Part shown: piece after piece, positions 1 through 8,686 of the stretch
Position numbering within the stretch: the stretch's first letter is position 1
Layout of the letters: each line of letters starts with the position of its first letter
NCBI GenBank assembly: GCA_012719955.1
Contig: JAAXZI010000152.1
Span: 1 to 45,233, forward strand
Direction of reading: 5' to 3'
Source: Phycisphaerae bacterium
GTDB taxonomy: Bacteria; Planctomycetota; Phycisphaerae; UBA1845; PWPN01
Length of the DNA: 45,233 nt
The notes under the pieces: model-generated
Told to the model about the DNA's origin: nothing
The model's input: only the letters and a program-made list of their open reading frames with translations
The model's database searches: none
Made by a program: the position numbers and the translations under genes

Positions 1-271
1 GGACGGAGACGGCGCGACAAAGGGATGGGGGACAGGGCGACAGAGGGATCGGGGCGGGGGTGACTCTGTGACCGTGGGTATGTTTTGCGCCGCCTGTAGC
101 GGCCGGGCTCCGTACCGGCCGTTCTCCATGCTTCTTTAACGCCCAAGTCGAATAGCCGGCAAAAGCTGGGTGCCCGCTCCTTGCCTGTGTAGCGGCCGGG
201 CTCCGTACCGCCGTTCTCCATATTTCTGCAGCACCCGGGCCGAATACCCGCTCTCCGTTCGGATTTAAGAA

Positions 272-327
272 GGCGGGCAAGATGCCCGCCCTCCTATGGA
301 TTCACGAAGGCGGGCAGGATGCCCGCC
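272..327. repeat. Two REP-like palindromes, GGCGGGC-N5-GCCCGCC
   Basis: Perfect 7-bp arms around a 5-base loop occur at 272-290 (loop AAGAT) and 309-327 (loop AGGAT). Variants of the same palindrome are at 8619-8641, 30059-30077, 30083-30101 and, inside a coding sequence, 31152-31170. Related half-copies sit near 4478 and 41567. It behaves like a dispersed REP-type element in intergenic DNA. Confidence 0.8.
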
Positions 328-338
328 CCCCAAGAAAC

Positions 339-372
339 GGCGCCCCGCCCTACAGGAATAGGACGGGGCGCC
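339..372 (-). terminator. Probable terminator of the 1312-residue secreted protein gene
   Basis: GGCGCCCCG (339-347) pairs with CGGGGCGCC (364-372), making a strong GC stem just beyond the stop codon of the minus-strand gene. On the minus strand it is followed by GTTTCTT, a short and imperfect U-rich stretch. Position and stem support a terminator; the weak U tract keeps confidence moderate. Confidence 0.5.
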
Positions 373-428
373 AGACAAGGGACATTGCTCTCAGGGGCCT
401 ACGGCCGGCGTGCCGGCCACAGACCGTC

Positions 429-3400
429 TCAGCCATCACAGGTCGGATCGGCCGCAACCATCGGTCCGGAAATGCAGGCGTCGAACGCGTCGAAGTCACC
501 CTGATCGACCTCGCCATCTTTCAGGAGATCGAAACACGAGCACTCGCCGCTGATTGCCGGCATGAACAGGCACCGCTGGAGCAAGCCGAAGTCCTCCTGG
601 TCTACGTCGCCGTCACCATCCGCATCGGCGAACGGGTCTCCGCACAAGGGCGACCAACCGATGCCGTCGAACCAGGTGCGATCATCCCTGCTGGTCCCGT
701 CCGGGCCATTGATGTAGAAGCTGATGGTACCGGACTCATCGACCTCGTATTGGCCGAGCGGGGCAATCAGCAGCCACTGGACACCCGCGCGCGTCGCAAT
801 CGGGCTGACAAACTCACGTGCGTTGGCGCTGGCGAGCATTGCGTTGGTCTTGTCGAAGATCGTGAAATCGCCGGTCGAGCCCACGCGGAATGCCACGTCC
901 CAGAAACCCTTATTGCTGTTATTGTTGTGGAACAGCCCGTAGAAGTTGTAGGTGCCGGGCGGCAGGGTCAGCGTGGTCACCAACGGCTCAGTCACCTCGT
1001 CACTTGGGCCGTCGGTCTCCCAGACTGTGCCTCCATTGACGTTGTCGAAGGTGCGCACGTGCCAGAAGCCGTCGGCGGCATTCCCGCCACCAGTGGTCCC
1101 AGGGCTGCTCGCGGTGGCATTACCGTCTGTGCCGGTATTGACCAGAGCGCCGTTGATGGTCGTGTTTCCATCCGAGCCCGTGGTATTCGGAACGGCATCG
1201 ACATAGTTGATCTTCGTGCGCAACACCGGCAGGCCCGGGGTTGCGACGCAGCCCTCGATGCCCGAGTACGTCTGAGTGGCCGAGATGAAAGAGCCGGGCG
1301 GCAGAGGAGGCACCACCAACGTGACGGTGGACTCCAGGCGCGGATCAACGGAGCCGATCAGGGTCGTTCCATTCAAATAGACCTTGACCATCGTGGCCTT
1401 CGAGTCCACGCCGCTCACGGTCACGAGCGTATCTCCCACCACGGCCGCGCTGAGGGTGACCGGCGACACGCCGGTGCAGTCAGCCACCATCGTCGGGGTG
1501 GTCGGCGCGCAGCTTTCCAAGCCATTGATCACCTGCCGGGCCGTGAGCATGTCCCCGGCGGTGAGCGGGGCTACATCGATCGTTACGTCTGCGGGCGTGG
1601 CCGGCGGAGTCCCCGTGTAAGACACCAGGAGAGTGGTGTCATTCACGTAGATGTTGACCGCCTCAGCCCTGGGATCGATTCCCCGGACGGTGAGGGTCGT
1701 GTTGACGCCGGCGGGAATCATCGGATCAATCGTCACCGCCGGAACCAGGTCGCAGGCACCGGCCGCCACCTCGGGCGCCGGCCCTGCGCAGCTTTCCACG
1801 CCGTTCACAACCTGCCGGGCGCTGATCCTGTCGCCAGGCTCAAGGGCCGCCACCTCGAACGTCTGGGTAAAGTTTCCTTGCGTGGGGCCTGAGCCAATCA
1901 ACGTCGTGCCGTTCTTGTAAATGTTGACACTCTCCGCCTCGTACAGCAACCCGTTCACGGTTACCGTCGTGGGTTTGCCGACGCCGATAAGCGGGTCCAC
2001 CACGGTCACAGGAGGAATGGTCCCGCAGAAGTCCCGGGTGGTCTCGCCCGATTCAATGACCACGTCATCAATGATATAGCTGATGGCCTTTTCAACCGGC
2101 GTGGTACCAAAGGCCACTTCGTTGAAGGTCAGCGTCGACAGGGTAAAGTCGGCGGTACGAGTGGCCAGAACGCCATCGATAGCCACTTCGATATAGACAT
2201 TGCCGGCGAAGCCGCGAATGACAGTCATGGAGAGCTCATGCGGCAAGGTGTCCCTGATGCGCTCGTCGAACGGATCCTCCATCGGCAGTTGCGGCGGCAG
2301 CCCGAAGACTTCCTCCTCGGCCAGCATCGAACCGAGGTTGCTGTAGACAGGGCCGCTGCCGGAGATGTGACTCACGCCTGGATCCACGTTCTCATCGCCG
2401 GTTGCGATGCCGACGACGTAGCCGAAATCATCTTCGCCTATCGCGATGTCCGGCTGGTCCAGGCTGGCCGGGGTACCGCCGTCGTTGAACAAGCCGAAGC
2501 GGAAGGCATCGCCGAAATCGACCACCGTGGGCAGACGCAACTTGAAGGTCAGCCGGATGAAGTCACCAGCCTTGGCCAAGGTCGTAGCCGGGAAGTTGGC
2601 CACATGGATGGGCTGGGGCTGGGTGACGTTCACATGCAGGGCATTGTCGGTGCCCAAGCCGTTGGGCTCGGCAATGTCCGGGCCGACCTGGAGGGTAAAC
2701 TCGGCCGGGGGCTGATCGCAGCAGGTCCCGTGCATGGTTCTCCAGACCAGGCCGGTGTCAGCACCATTTTCTACCGGTCCCTCGAGCACGCCGTCATTGT
2801 CGCGGTCGCCGTCGCCGAAGCCGTCCGACACCTGCAGCGGCGCCGGAGAGGAGACGAGCTCATAACCGACCCCCTCATACCAGCTTCGCTCATCGTTCAC
2901 CCCGCGGTTAGGGCCAAGGACATAGATATCGATGGACCCGTCAACGGTGTACTGGCCGAGCGGGGCGATCACGATCGCCCGGTCACCCTCTCGCGTCATG
3001 ACCGGGTTGACGAATTCACTCCCCTCGGGGCTGGACAAGATCACGTTGCCGGAGCTGAAGGCTTCCAGGCTGCCCTGGGAGAAGCGGGCGTAGGTCCCCG
3101 TCGAGCCAACGCGGAAAGCGGCGTCCCAGGGTCTGTTACCATAACTGGCGGCCCAGATGAGGCCATACAGGTTGTAAGTACCCGGGGGCAGCGTGAGCGT
3201 GGTCACCAGCGGCTCAGGGGTGATGATTTCGTCCCAAGTCTCCCAGACCGCACCGCCATTGGCAAAGCCGGTCCGATAAGTCCACAGCCCATCCGTATCG
3301 GGGTCGATGTCCGTGCCTGTGGTGGCGTTGCCGCCCTCAGGCTCGAAGTTCACCAACGCGCCGTTGACCGTGGTATTGCCGTCGTCACCGGTAGTGTTGG

Positions 3401-4367
3401 GTACGGCGTCCACGAAAGTGATGTAAGGCGAGGGCGGCATAGCGGAGACCACCGTCTGCGAAACGGGACCGCATCTCTCCACGCCATTGATCGTCTGGCG
3501 GGCAACGAGCACATCATTGTACCGCAGCACGGGCACCTGGACGACCAGGCTGTCGGGCGTGTTCGGCGGGTTGCCATTCGTTGACCCGATGAGCGTGTCG
3601 CCACTGTACACTTTGACCACCTCGGCCTCGGGAGACACGCCGGTCACCGTGACACTGCTCGCGCCGGCGAGGACGGGCTTCGCAAGGGTCACATCAGGAA
3701 CATACGAGCAAGCCTCAACAGGCTGATAGCCGATGCCGTCGAACCAGGTTCGCTGGTCACCGGTGAAGCCCGGCTGCACAAAACCCGCAGTCGAGACGGT
3801 GATCGGACCGTCGGTCTCCAGGGTAACCATGCCAAGAAATGCGGCGAAGAGACGGCGGTTACCAGAACTCACCATCAGGGCGGGCAGATCATAGCCGTCC
3901 AACTGCGTCTGACCCTCCAGATTGGTCGCCGTATCCTTGTTAAAGCCGGTCAAGTCAGCGGTAGTATCCTTCTCGCCGATGGCCGCCGCGATATCCCACA
4001 TGCCACCGCCGTTATCGCTAATCCAAAAGAACACGTACACGAGATAGGAGCCCGCCGGCAGGGTGGGCGTACTCGTCCACAGGATGGCGTCATCATCATC
4101 AGCGGCGTCGCTTGCGCCTATCGAGACCAGAACACTCGGACCGTTGACGTCGGTGCGGGGCCGTTCGGACCACTTGCCGTCATCGGCCTGCTTCTCGTCC
4201 TTCGCATTGAGCAGGAAATTGACCGGATCTCCCGTCCCGGGCACGGCCCCTTTGACGGTCACGTTGGCGCCCTCCCCAGCGGGGACAGCGTCCACATAGG
4301 TGATTGCCGCCCACGCCGGGGGCGCGAACAGCATCAGAGCAGTCAGCAGCACGATGAATCTGTTCAT
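429..4367 (-). CDS. Giant secreted modular protein with repeated A and B modules and a C-terminal Ca-loop tag
   Basis: A 1312-residue secreted protein of unknown function. The start is the ATG at 4367, six bases after GGAGGA; it opens a clean signal peptide (MNRFIVLLTALMLFAPPAWA). Three copies of a ~190-residue module (here 'A') lie at about 22-215, 313-506 and 1052-1243. They carry VDAVPN, TLPPGTYN(L/F)YGL and (E/D)R(S/T)W(Y/F)(E/D)G signatures. Four ~85-residue beta-rich repeats ('B', ending SARQ.(V/I)NG.E.C) lie at about 217-305 and 786-1045. Residues 510-775 look like a concanavalin A-like beta-sandwich. The end has two EF-hand-like loops (DADGDGDVDQEDF, KDGEVDQGDF) and the C-I-SGP...C pattern. 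The next gene upstream shares both modules, so the two are probably paralogous products. Likely extracellular or surface-bound; no catalytic site is recognised. Confidence 0.9.
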   Translation of the reverse strand: MNRFIVLLTALMLFAPPAWAAITYVDAVPAGEGANVTVKGAVPGTGDPVNFLLNAKDEKQADDGKWSERPRTDVNGPSVLVSIGASDAADDDDAILWTSTPTLPAGSYLVYVFFWISDNGGGMWDIAAAIGEKDTTADLTGFNKDTATNLEGQTQLDGYDLPALMVSSGNRRLFAAFLGMVTLETDGPITVSTAGFVQPGFTGDQRTWFDGIGYQPVEACSYVPDVTLAKPVLAGASSVTVTGVSPEAEVVKVYSGDTLIGSTNGNPPNTPDSLVVQVPVLRYNDVLVARQTINGVERCGPVSQTVVSAMPPSPYITFVDAVPNTTGDDGNTTVNGALVNFEPEGGNATTGTDIDPDTDGLWTYRTGFANGGAVWETWDEIITPEPLVTTLTLPPGTYNLYGLIWAASYGNRPWDAAFRVGSTGTYARFSQGSLEAFSSGNVILSSPEGSEFVNPVMTREGDRAIVIAPLGQYTVDGSIDIYVLGPNRGVNDERSWYEGVGYELVSSPAPLQVSDGFGDGDRDNDGVLEGPVENGADTGLVWRTMHGTCCDQPPAEFTLQVGPDIAEPNGLGTDNALHVNVTQPQPIHVANFPATTLAKAGDFIRLTFKLRLPTVVDFGDAFRFGLFNDGGTPASLDQPDIAIGEDDFGYVVGIATGDENVDPGVSHISGSGPVYSNLGSMLAEEEVFGLPPQLPMEDPFDERIRDTLPHELSMTVIRGFAGNVYIEVAIDGVLATRTADFTLSTLTFNEVAFGTTPVEKAISYIIDDVVIESGETTRDFCGTIPPVTVVDPLIGVGKPTTVTVNGLLYEAESVNIYKNGTTLIGSGPTQGNFTQTFEVAALEPGDRISARQVVNGVESCAGPAPEVAAGACDLVPAVTIDPMIPAGVNTTLTVRGIDPRAEAVNIYVNDTTLLVSYTGTPPATPADVTIDVAPLTAGDMLTARQVINGLESCAPTTPTMVADCTGVSPVTLSAAVVGDTLVTVSGVDSKATMVKVYLNGTTLIGSVDPRLESTVTLVVPPLPPGSFISATQTYSGIEGCVATPGLPVLRTKINYVDAVPNTTGSDGNTTINGALVNTGTDGNATASSPGTTGGGNAADGFWHVRTFDNVNGGTVWETDGPSDEVTEPLVTTLTLPPGTYNFYGLFHNNNSNKGFWDVAFRVGSTGDFTIFDKTNAMLASANAREFVSPIATRAGVQWLLIAPLGQYEVDESGTISFYINGPDGTSRDDRTWFDGIGWSPLCGDPFADADGDGDVDQEDFGLLQRCLFMPAISGECSCFDLLKDGEVDQGDFDAFDACISGPMVAADPTCDG

Positions 4368-4684
4368 GTGTTCCTCCCTCACGAATTGGAAAGCGATGGT
4401 TCGTCCTCACGTATCGCACACCCTGGGCCAGGAGCCGGGTCCACGCGACCACGGAAAAGCTCCTGGCGGCAGTACAGGCATCCTGCCCGCACCCGCACGG
4501 GCCAGGGGCCCGTGTAAGAGTCCGCCTCACAGGCCGGCACCGAGTCCGCCGCGGGCGGTCCATGTATGCCGCTTCGGCAACAATCGGCGCGGCCCATCGC
4601 TGCTTCAGAGCGGTGGCGCGCCTCTTCCACGGCCGATCCAGAGCATTCGAACCCCACCGCTCGCGCAGCGGGGCCGCTCACGTC
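4368..4684. other. Intergenic gap between two minus-strand secreted protein genes
   Basis: No gene is supported. It contains a hairpin at 4496-4514 (CACGGGCC-AGG-GGCCCGTG) and a partial REP-like half palindrome near 4478-4491. Neither is followed by a convincing U tract on the minus strand, so I do not call a terminator. Confidence 0.5.
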
Positions 4685-7600
4685 TCAATCATCGCAGGCC
4701 CGCGCGGCGACGACCGCCGGGCCGCTCTCACAAGCCAGAAAGGCCTCGAGATCATGCTCATCCACATCGCCATCGCCGCGTCCGCCATGGTCACGGTCGA
4801 AGCACGCACACTCGGGCGGCAGCAGGCCCGGCGACGACGATGGGCCGGTGGCGCAGCGTTGGAACAGGCCGAAGTCGTCCTGATCCACGTCGCCATCCCG
4901 GTCCGCGTCAGCGAAAGGATCATTGCACACCACCCGGTATCCGACCCCGTCATACCAGGTGCGATCGTCCTCCCCGTTCAGTAGAAGATCTGCCGGGTTC
5001 ACATAGATGTCCACCGGCCCGGCCAGCTCGAAGCGTCCCAGGGGAGCGATGAGCAGCCATTGGCCGCTGTCCTCACGGGTGGCCACGGGATTGATGAAGT
5101 CGCTTCCATCGGCGGCGGCGAGGATGCCATTGCTCTTGTTGAAAGTCGTGAACTCACCGGTGGGACCAACCCGGAACTGAATGTCCCAGTCTCCGTTGTT
5201 CTGGGCGTTGTTCCAGAACAAGCCGAAGAGGTCATAGGTTCCCGGGGGCAGCGTCAGGCGCGTGATCAGCACCGGTGGGGTTTCACTGGCGCCGGCCTCC
5301 CAGACTTCGCCGCCATTTACCGTGTCCCGGGAGCGAATGTGCCAGTTGCCATCCCCAGCGTTTCCCATCTTGTCGCTGGTGGTGGCATTGCCGTCGGTCC
5401 TGGTATCCACCGGGGCGCCGTTGATGGTCGTATTGCCGTGGGTGCCGTCGAAGGGATCCGCGTCCACATAGGCGATGTTGAAGGGCACCCACCGCCCGGT
5501 GGCGGGAATACAACCTTCTACGCCCAGCACGACCTGGGTAGCCGAGATCGTCTGGGTGGGCAACAGGGGCGCGACCGGAACCCGTACCGTGTCGGCGCCG
5601 CCGGCGGGCGCTGATCCGATCAGGGTGGGACCATCGGCGTAAACATTCACCTGGGTGGCGGCAGGGTGGACGCCGGTCACGACAACGACCGTGCTTCCTT
5701 CAACCAGGCCTTCGACGGAAACGGACGGCACGCCGATGCAGTCACCGACTCTCGCGGAGGGGGCAAAACCACAGTGCTCGATCCCCCCCACCACCTGCCG
5801 GGCGCTCACGAGATCGTTGAGGGCGAGTGAATTGACGGGAACCGTCAGGGTGGCCGGCGTGTTGGGCGGATCGCCGGCGACCGATCCGGCCAGGCTGTCG
5901 CCGTTCACATAGACATGGACAGCCTCGGCGTCGGGATGGATTCCGTTAATGGTGACGGTCGTTGCGCCAGGAGGAATTAACGCGTCAACCGTCACCGTGG
6001 GGATCGTCGCGCAGGTGGGCGTCAACTGTTCATACGCAATTCCTTCGTACCAGGTTCGCTCGTCGCCCACGGTCAGATCAAAGGCATTCACATAAATTTC
6101 GAGCGGGCCGGTCACATCGACCTTTCCCAGCGGGGCCATGAGCAGCACGCGGCCGCTGTCCCGGGTGATCACCGGACCATCGAAGTCGCTGCCGTCCTCG
6201 GTTGTCAGGATCGCGTTGTCCTTGTTGAAGGTGGTAAAGTCGCCGGTCGGGCCGACGCGAAAGGCAATGTCCCAGAGGCCGGTGTTGGAAGCGGTGTTCC
6301 AGAAGAGGCCGTAAAGGTTGTAGGTGCCGGGGGGCAACGTCAGAGTGGTCACCAGCGGCGCGGTGTTCTCTTCCCCGGGCACGTCGGTCTCCCATACGGC
6401 GCCTCCGTTCGCGCCCAGGCCGGTGCGCATGTGCCAGCGATCATCACTGCCCTGGGTGGTGTTTTGCACCTGGTTGCTGGTGGTGGCGTTGCCTCCGGCG
6501 GCGAAACTGACCAGGGCCCCATCGATGGTGGTATTGCCGTTGGTTCCGTCGGTGTTGGGGAGAGCATCGACAAAGGTAGCGCCCCGCTTCGGAAGAATCT
6601 GGGCCACCACCTCCACGTTGTAATTGGTATAGCTCGTGTAGACGCCCCGAAACCAGACCAGAGCGTTGTGCAGGCCGTCGGAAGGCGGCAGGATCGGCCG
6701 GAGATTATCGACCTCCGAATTCTCGGTGATGGGCGTCCAGACCCAGGTCGCGCCGCCGTCACGGGTAACGCCTTTGAAAATCTCGTAGTGGGCCAGGGCC
6801 GTGTCGTCGCGCGGATCAATTTTCGTGGAAATGTACAGCGTGTCAGGATCGTCGGGATCCAGCGTCCCCAGCCCGGTGTAGTCGTATTCCGGTGAGAACA
6901 GATACCCGCCGGCCTTCGCAATCTCGTACACGTGCCAGGCCGTGCCGTCAAAGCGGCCATACAGGAAGCGATGGTCGTTGTAGTCGCTGTTGTTGGCCCG
7001 GGCGGTGAACAGGATACGCGGGCGCCCCTGCCGATCCAGGCGAATGGCCGTCGTCCAGGCGAAGCCCAGCGGCGAAGTGTCGGTGTCAAAAACGCGAGTG
7101 TACTCGTTGGGCCGCCGGGCGATCCCGTCGAAGAGGTTGTCATCGACCACGTTGCCGAAGGAGTCGTAGACCTTCCCGCCGCGGATCACGCCGTGATAGA
7201 TGCTGTTGTCATAGGCCCGGGGATGATCCTCGGTGGTGATAAAGTGAACCTCGTCGACACCATCCGAGGTGTACCTGAGATACGGCCGGCTGCCATCCTG
7301 TCCGGTGAACTTCGGATCGCCCACCGGCTTAGGCCAGTCGAGCAGTCGTCCGCCATAGGTCCAGGTCTGCCCGTCATCATCCGAAACCAGCACGTTGGGG
7401 TCCCTGTCGATGGTGCGGGCGAAGTTGTACAGGCGTCCGGCCCCGCCGTTCTCCAGGGAGAGCCGGTACACGTTGGAATAGGTCGTGCCGGCGCCGTTGT
7501 CGAAGGTCTGCTCGGGCTCCCAGGCGGTGGGATCTCCGGGGTAGGTGGAGATACGGTAGCGGGTAAACCGGTCGCTGCCATGCTTGGCATACATGGCGAT

Positions 7601-7948
7601 GTAGCGCCCGTCGGGACGAACGAATATGGCCGGCGAGTTGTGATCGTCGGCCTGGAAGTTGGCATGAAGGACGAAGCGCGTGATCTGGCCGGTATTGAAG
7701 TCAAACGCGGCAATCTCAATGTTACCGTCGCGGGCGGATCCGCCCGGCCCGCTGGCATCGGCAACCGAACCGACGATCAGTTTTCCCCCGTGGATGATCG
7801 CCCGCTCGTCCTCATACCAGCACCAGGCACCGTTGTCATTCAGGACGATCCGCTCGCCAACCTCCGCGGCTTCCAGAGCGGAGACACACATCATCCCCAG
7901 CCCTGCGGCAACGGTCAACCCCAGATATGAACCCTGATTGAGTTTCAT
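4685..7948 (-). CDS. Secreted BNR/sialidase-like protein with A and B modules and a C-terminal Ca-loop tag
   Basis: A 1087-residue exported protein. After a signal peptide (to about residue 28) comes a ~425-residue region that reads as a BNR-repeat beta-propeller of the 'BNR_4' type (GNIEIAAFDFNTGQITRF, DDHNSPAIFVRPDGRY, VLVSDDDGQTWTYGG), a fold found in sialidases and other glycan-active proteins. Then follow an A module (about 454-643), two B repeats (about 645-815) and a second A module (about 823-1005). The last ~80 residues hold Ca-loops [13 protein letters not shown] and GDGDVDEHD plus the C-E-SGP...C pattern. The A and B modules match those of the neighbouring gene at 429-4367. A GGGAG lies 12 bases before the ATG, a rather long spacing. 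A polysaccharide-binding or -degrading role is inferred; the catalytic residues were not verified. Confidence 0.88.
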   Translation of the reverse strand: MKLNQGSYLGLTVAAGLGMMCVSALEAAEVGERIVLNDNGAWCWYEDERAIIHGGKLIVGSVADASGPGGSARDGNIEIAAFDFNTGQITRFVLHANFQADDHNSPAIFVRPDGRYIAMYAKHGSDRFTRYRISTYPGDPTAWEPEQTFDNGAGTTYSNVYRLSLENGGAGRLYNFARTIDRDPNVLVSDDDGQTWTYGGRLLDWPKPVGDPKFTGQDGSRPYLRYTSDGVDEVHFITTEDHPRAYDNSIYHGVIRGGKVYDSFGNVVDDNLFDGIARRPNEYTRVFDTDTSPLGFAWTTAIRLDRQGRPRILFTARANNSDYNDHRFLYGRFDGTAWHVYEIAKAGGYLFSPEYDYTGLGTLDPDDPDTLYISTKIDPRDDTALAHYEIFKGVTRDGGATWVWTPITENSEVDNLRPILPPSDGLHNALVWFRGVYTSYTNYNVEVVAQILPKRGATFVDALPNTDGTNGNTTIDGALVSFAAGGNATTSNQVQNTTQGSDDRWHMRTGLGANGGAVWETDVPGEENTAPLVTTLTLPPGTYNLYGLFWNTASNTGLWDIAFRVGPTGDFTTFNKDNAILTTEDGSDFDGPVITRDSGRVLLMAPLGKVDVTGPLEIYVNAFDLTVGDERTWYEGIAYEQLTPTCATIPTVTVDALIPPGATTVTINGIHPDAEAVHVYVNGDSLAGSVAGDPPNTPATLTVPVNSLALNDLVSARQVVGGIEHCGFAPSARVGDCIGVPSVSVEGLVEGSTVVVVTGVHPAATQVNVYADGPTLIGSAPAGGADTVRVPVAPLLPTQTISATQVVLGVEGCIPATGRWVPFNIAYVDADPFDGTHGNTTINGAPVDTRTDGNATTSDKMGNAGDGNWHIRSRDTVNGGEVWEAGASETPPVLITRLTLPPGTYDLFGLFWNNAQNNGDWDIQFRVGPTGEFTTFNKSNGILAAADGSDFINPVATREDSGQWLLIAPLGRFELAGPVDIYVNPADLLLNGEDDRTWYDGVGYRVVCNDPFADADRDGDVDQDDFGLFQRCATGPSSSPGLLPPECACFDRDHGGRGDGDVDEHDLEAFLACESGPAVVAARACDD

Positions 7949-8686
7949 CTAAATGCTTCTACTCCCACCAAAGAAGCCGCTGCCCCCCTGTATCAGGGCC
8001 CTGCTCGCGACTTGAAGTGATTTCAACCAAAGTCCCCGGGGATCGTCCGGGGGACGTCTGGCCGGGAATCACGTGGAGGCAATTCCGCAGGTTCTATTGC
8101 CACATCTTAAAGTCTATTCATCGGGGGGCTTGACGCAATGAGATTGAGCGTATTCGTTTTGAGAAGTATGCCGCACTGCAAGTCCGCAAACAATGAATCA
8201 CAATCCGCGGCTCATCCGGGTCGTTATTACCGGCCCACCCCCCGGTCATGCATCATCATCATCGCTCCTGGAGTCGAGTGGGAAATCCCCCTCGCGAGGC
8301 AGTTGGCGGCGCACGCTGACGCCGCAACTGTGTTCAATCGGCGCGCAAAGAATCTCCTTTCCCAGACGTCAGCGGGGAATCGCGTGTCCCCCGTTACGCT
8401 AAGATCGTTTTCGGACCTTTCCACAGCAGCCTACCCTCTGAAAGCCGACAATCACTCCCGGGAATCCACCCCAAAATCCGGCCACCCATAGGCCGGTAAC
8501 ACATCCCCCTGGGGCGGGCCCGTGGTTCCGTTTCGACAGCGACAGGTACGGTTCGGCGCTGCTTGAGTGCAGGGGCGAGCATCCTTCGCGGCAGGCGCTT
8601 ACGGCTCCTGGGCAGGCCGGCGCGGGCGCAATGCCCGCGCCCACGCCGGGGAGACAACCGCGCGTCATCCTCTTTGACTGAAGTTT
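7949..8686. other. Intergenic region with one REP-like hairpin
   Basis: I see no supported gene; short ORFs on both strands lack good ribosome sites and domain content. A perfect 9-bp hairpin, GGCGCGGGC-GCAAT-GCCCGCGCC at 8619-8641, is a longer variant of the REP-like palindromes seen elsewhere. It lies just beyond the stop codon of the minus-strand gene at 8687 and may also act in transcript ending, although no U run follows. Confidence 0.5.

Larger units (their letters stand above)
1..428. repeat. Intergenic region with a degenerate ~70-bp tandem repeat
   Basis: No gene is supported here. Two direct copies of a block starting GTAGCGGCCGGGCTCCGTAC lie at about 96-165 and 189-255. Both continue into a CCGTTCTCCAT segment and then diverge. 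The same block recurs at 27417, where it forms one arm of an inverted repeat. Two short palindromes and a terminator-like hairpin follow and are listed separately. The ORF that can be read across the region runs antisense into the neighbouring gene and looks like a GC-rich shadow. Confidence 0.7.

Noticed and set aside
282-1892. Long plus-strand ORF (536 codons) opposite the giant secreted protein gene
   Set aside because: It is antisense to a gene with signal peptide and repeated domains, is rich in Arg/Gly/His as GC-rich mirror frames are, and has no recognisable domain.
4640-4680. TTCGAA with flanking GC bases resembling a tRNA T arm on the minus strand
   Set aside because: The bases on either side do not pair, and no acceptor or anticodon arm can be built.
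8138-8491. 117-codon plus-strand ORF in the 7949-8686 gap
   Set aside because: No ribosome site, no domain, irregular composition.
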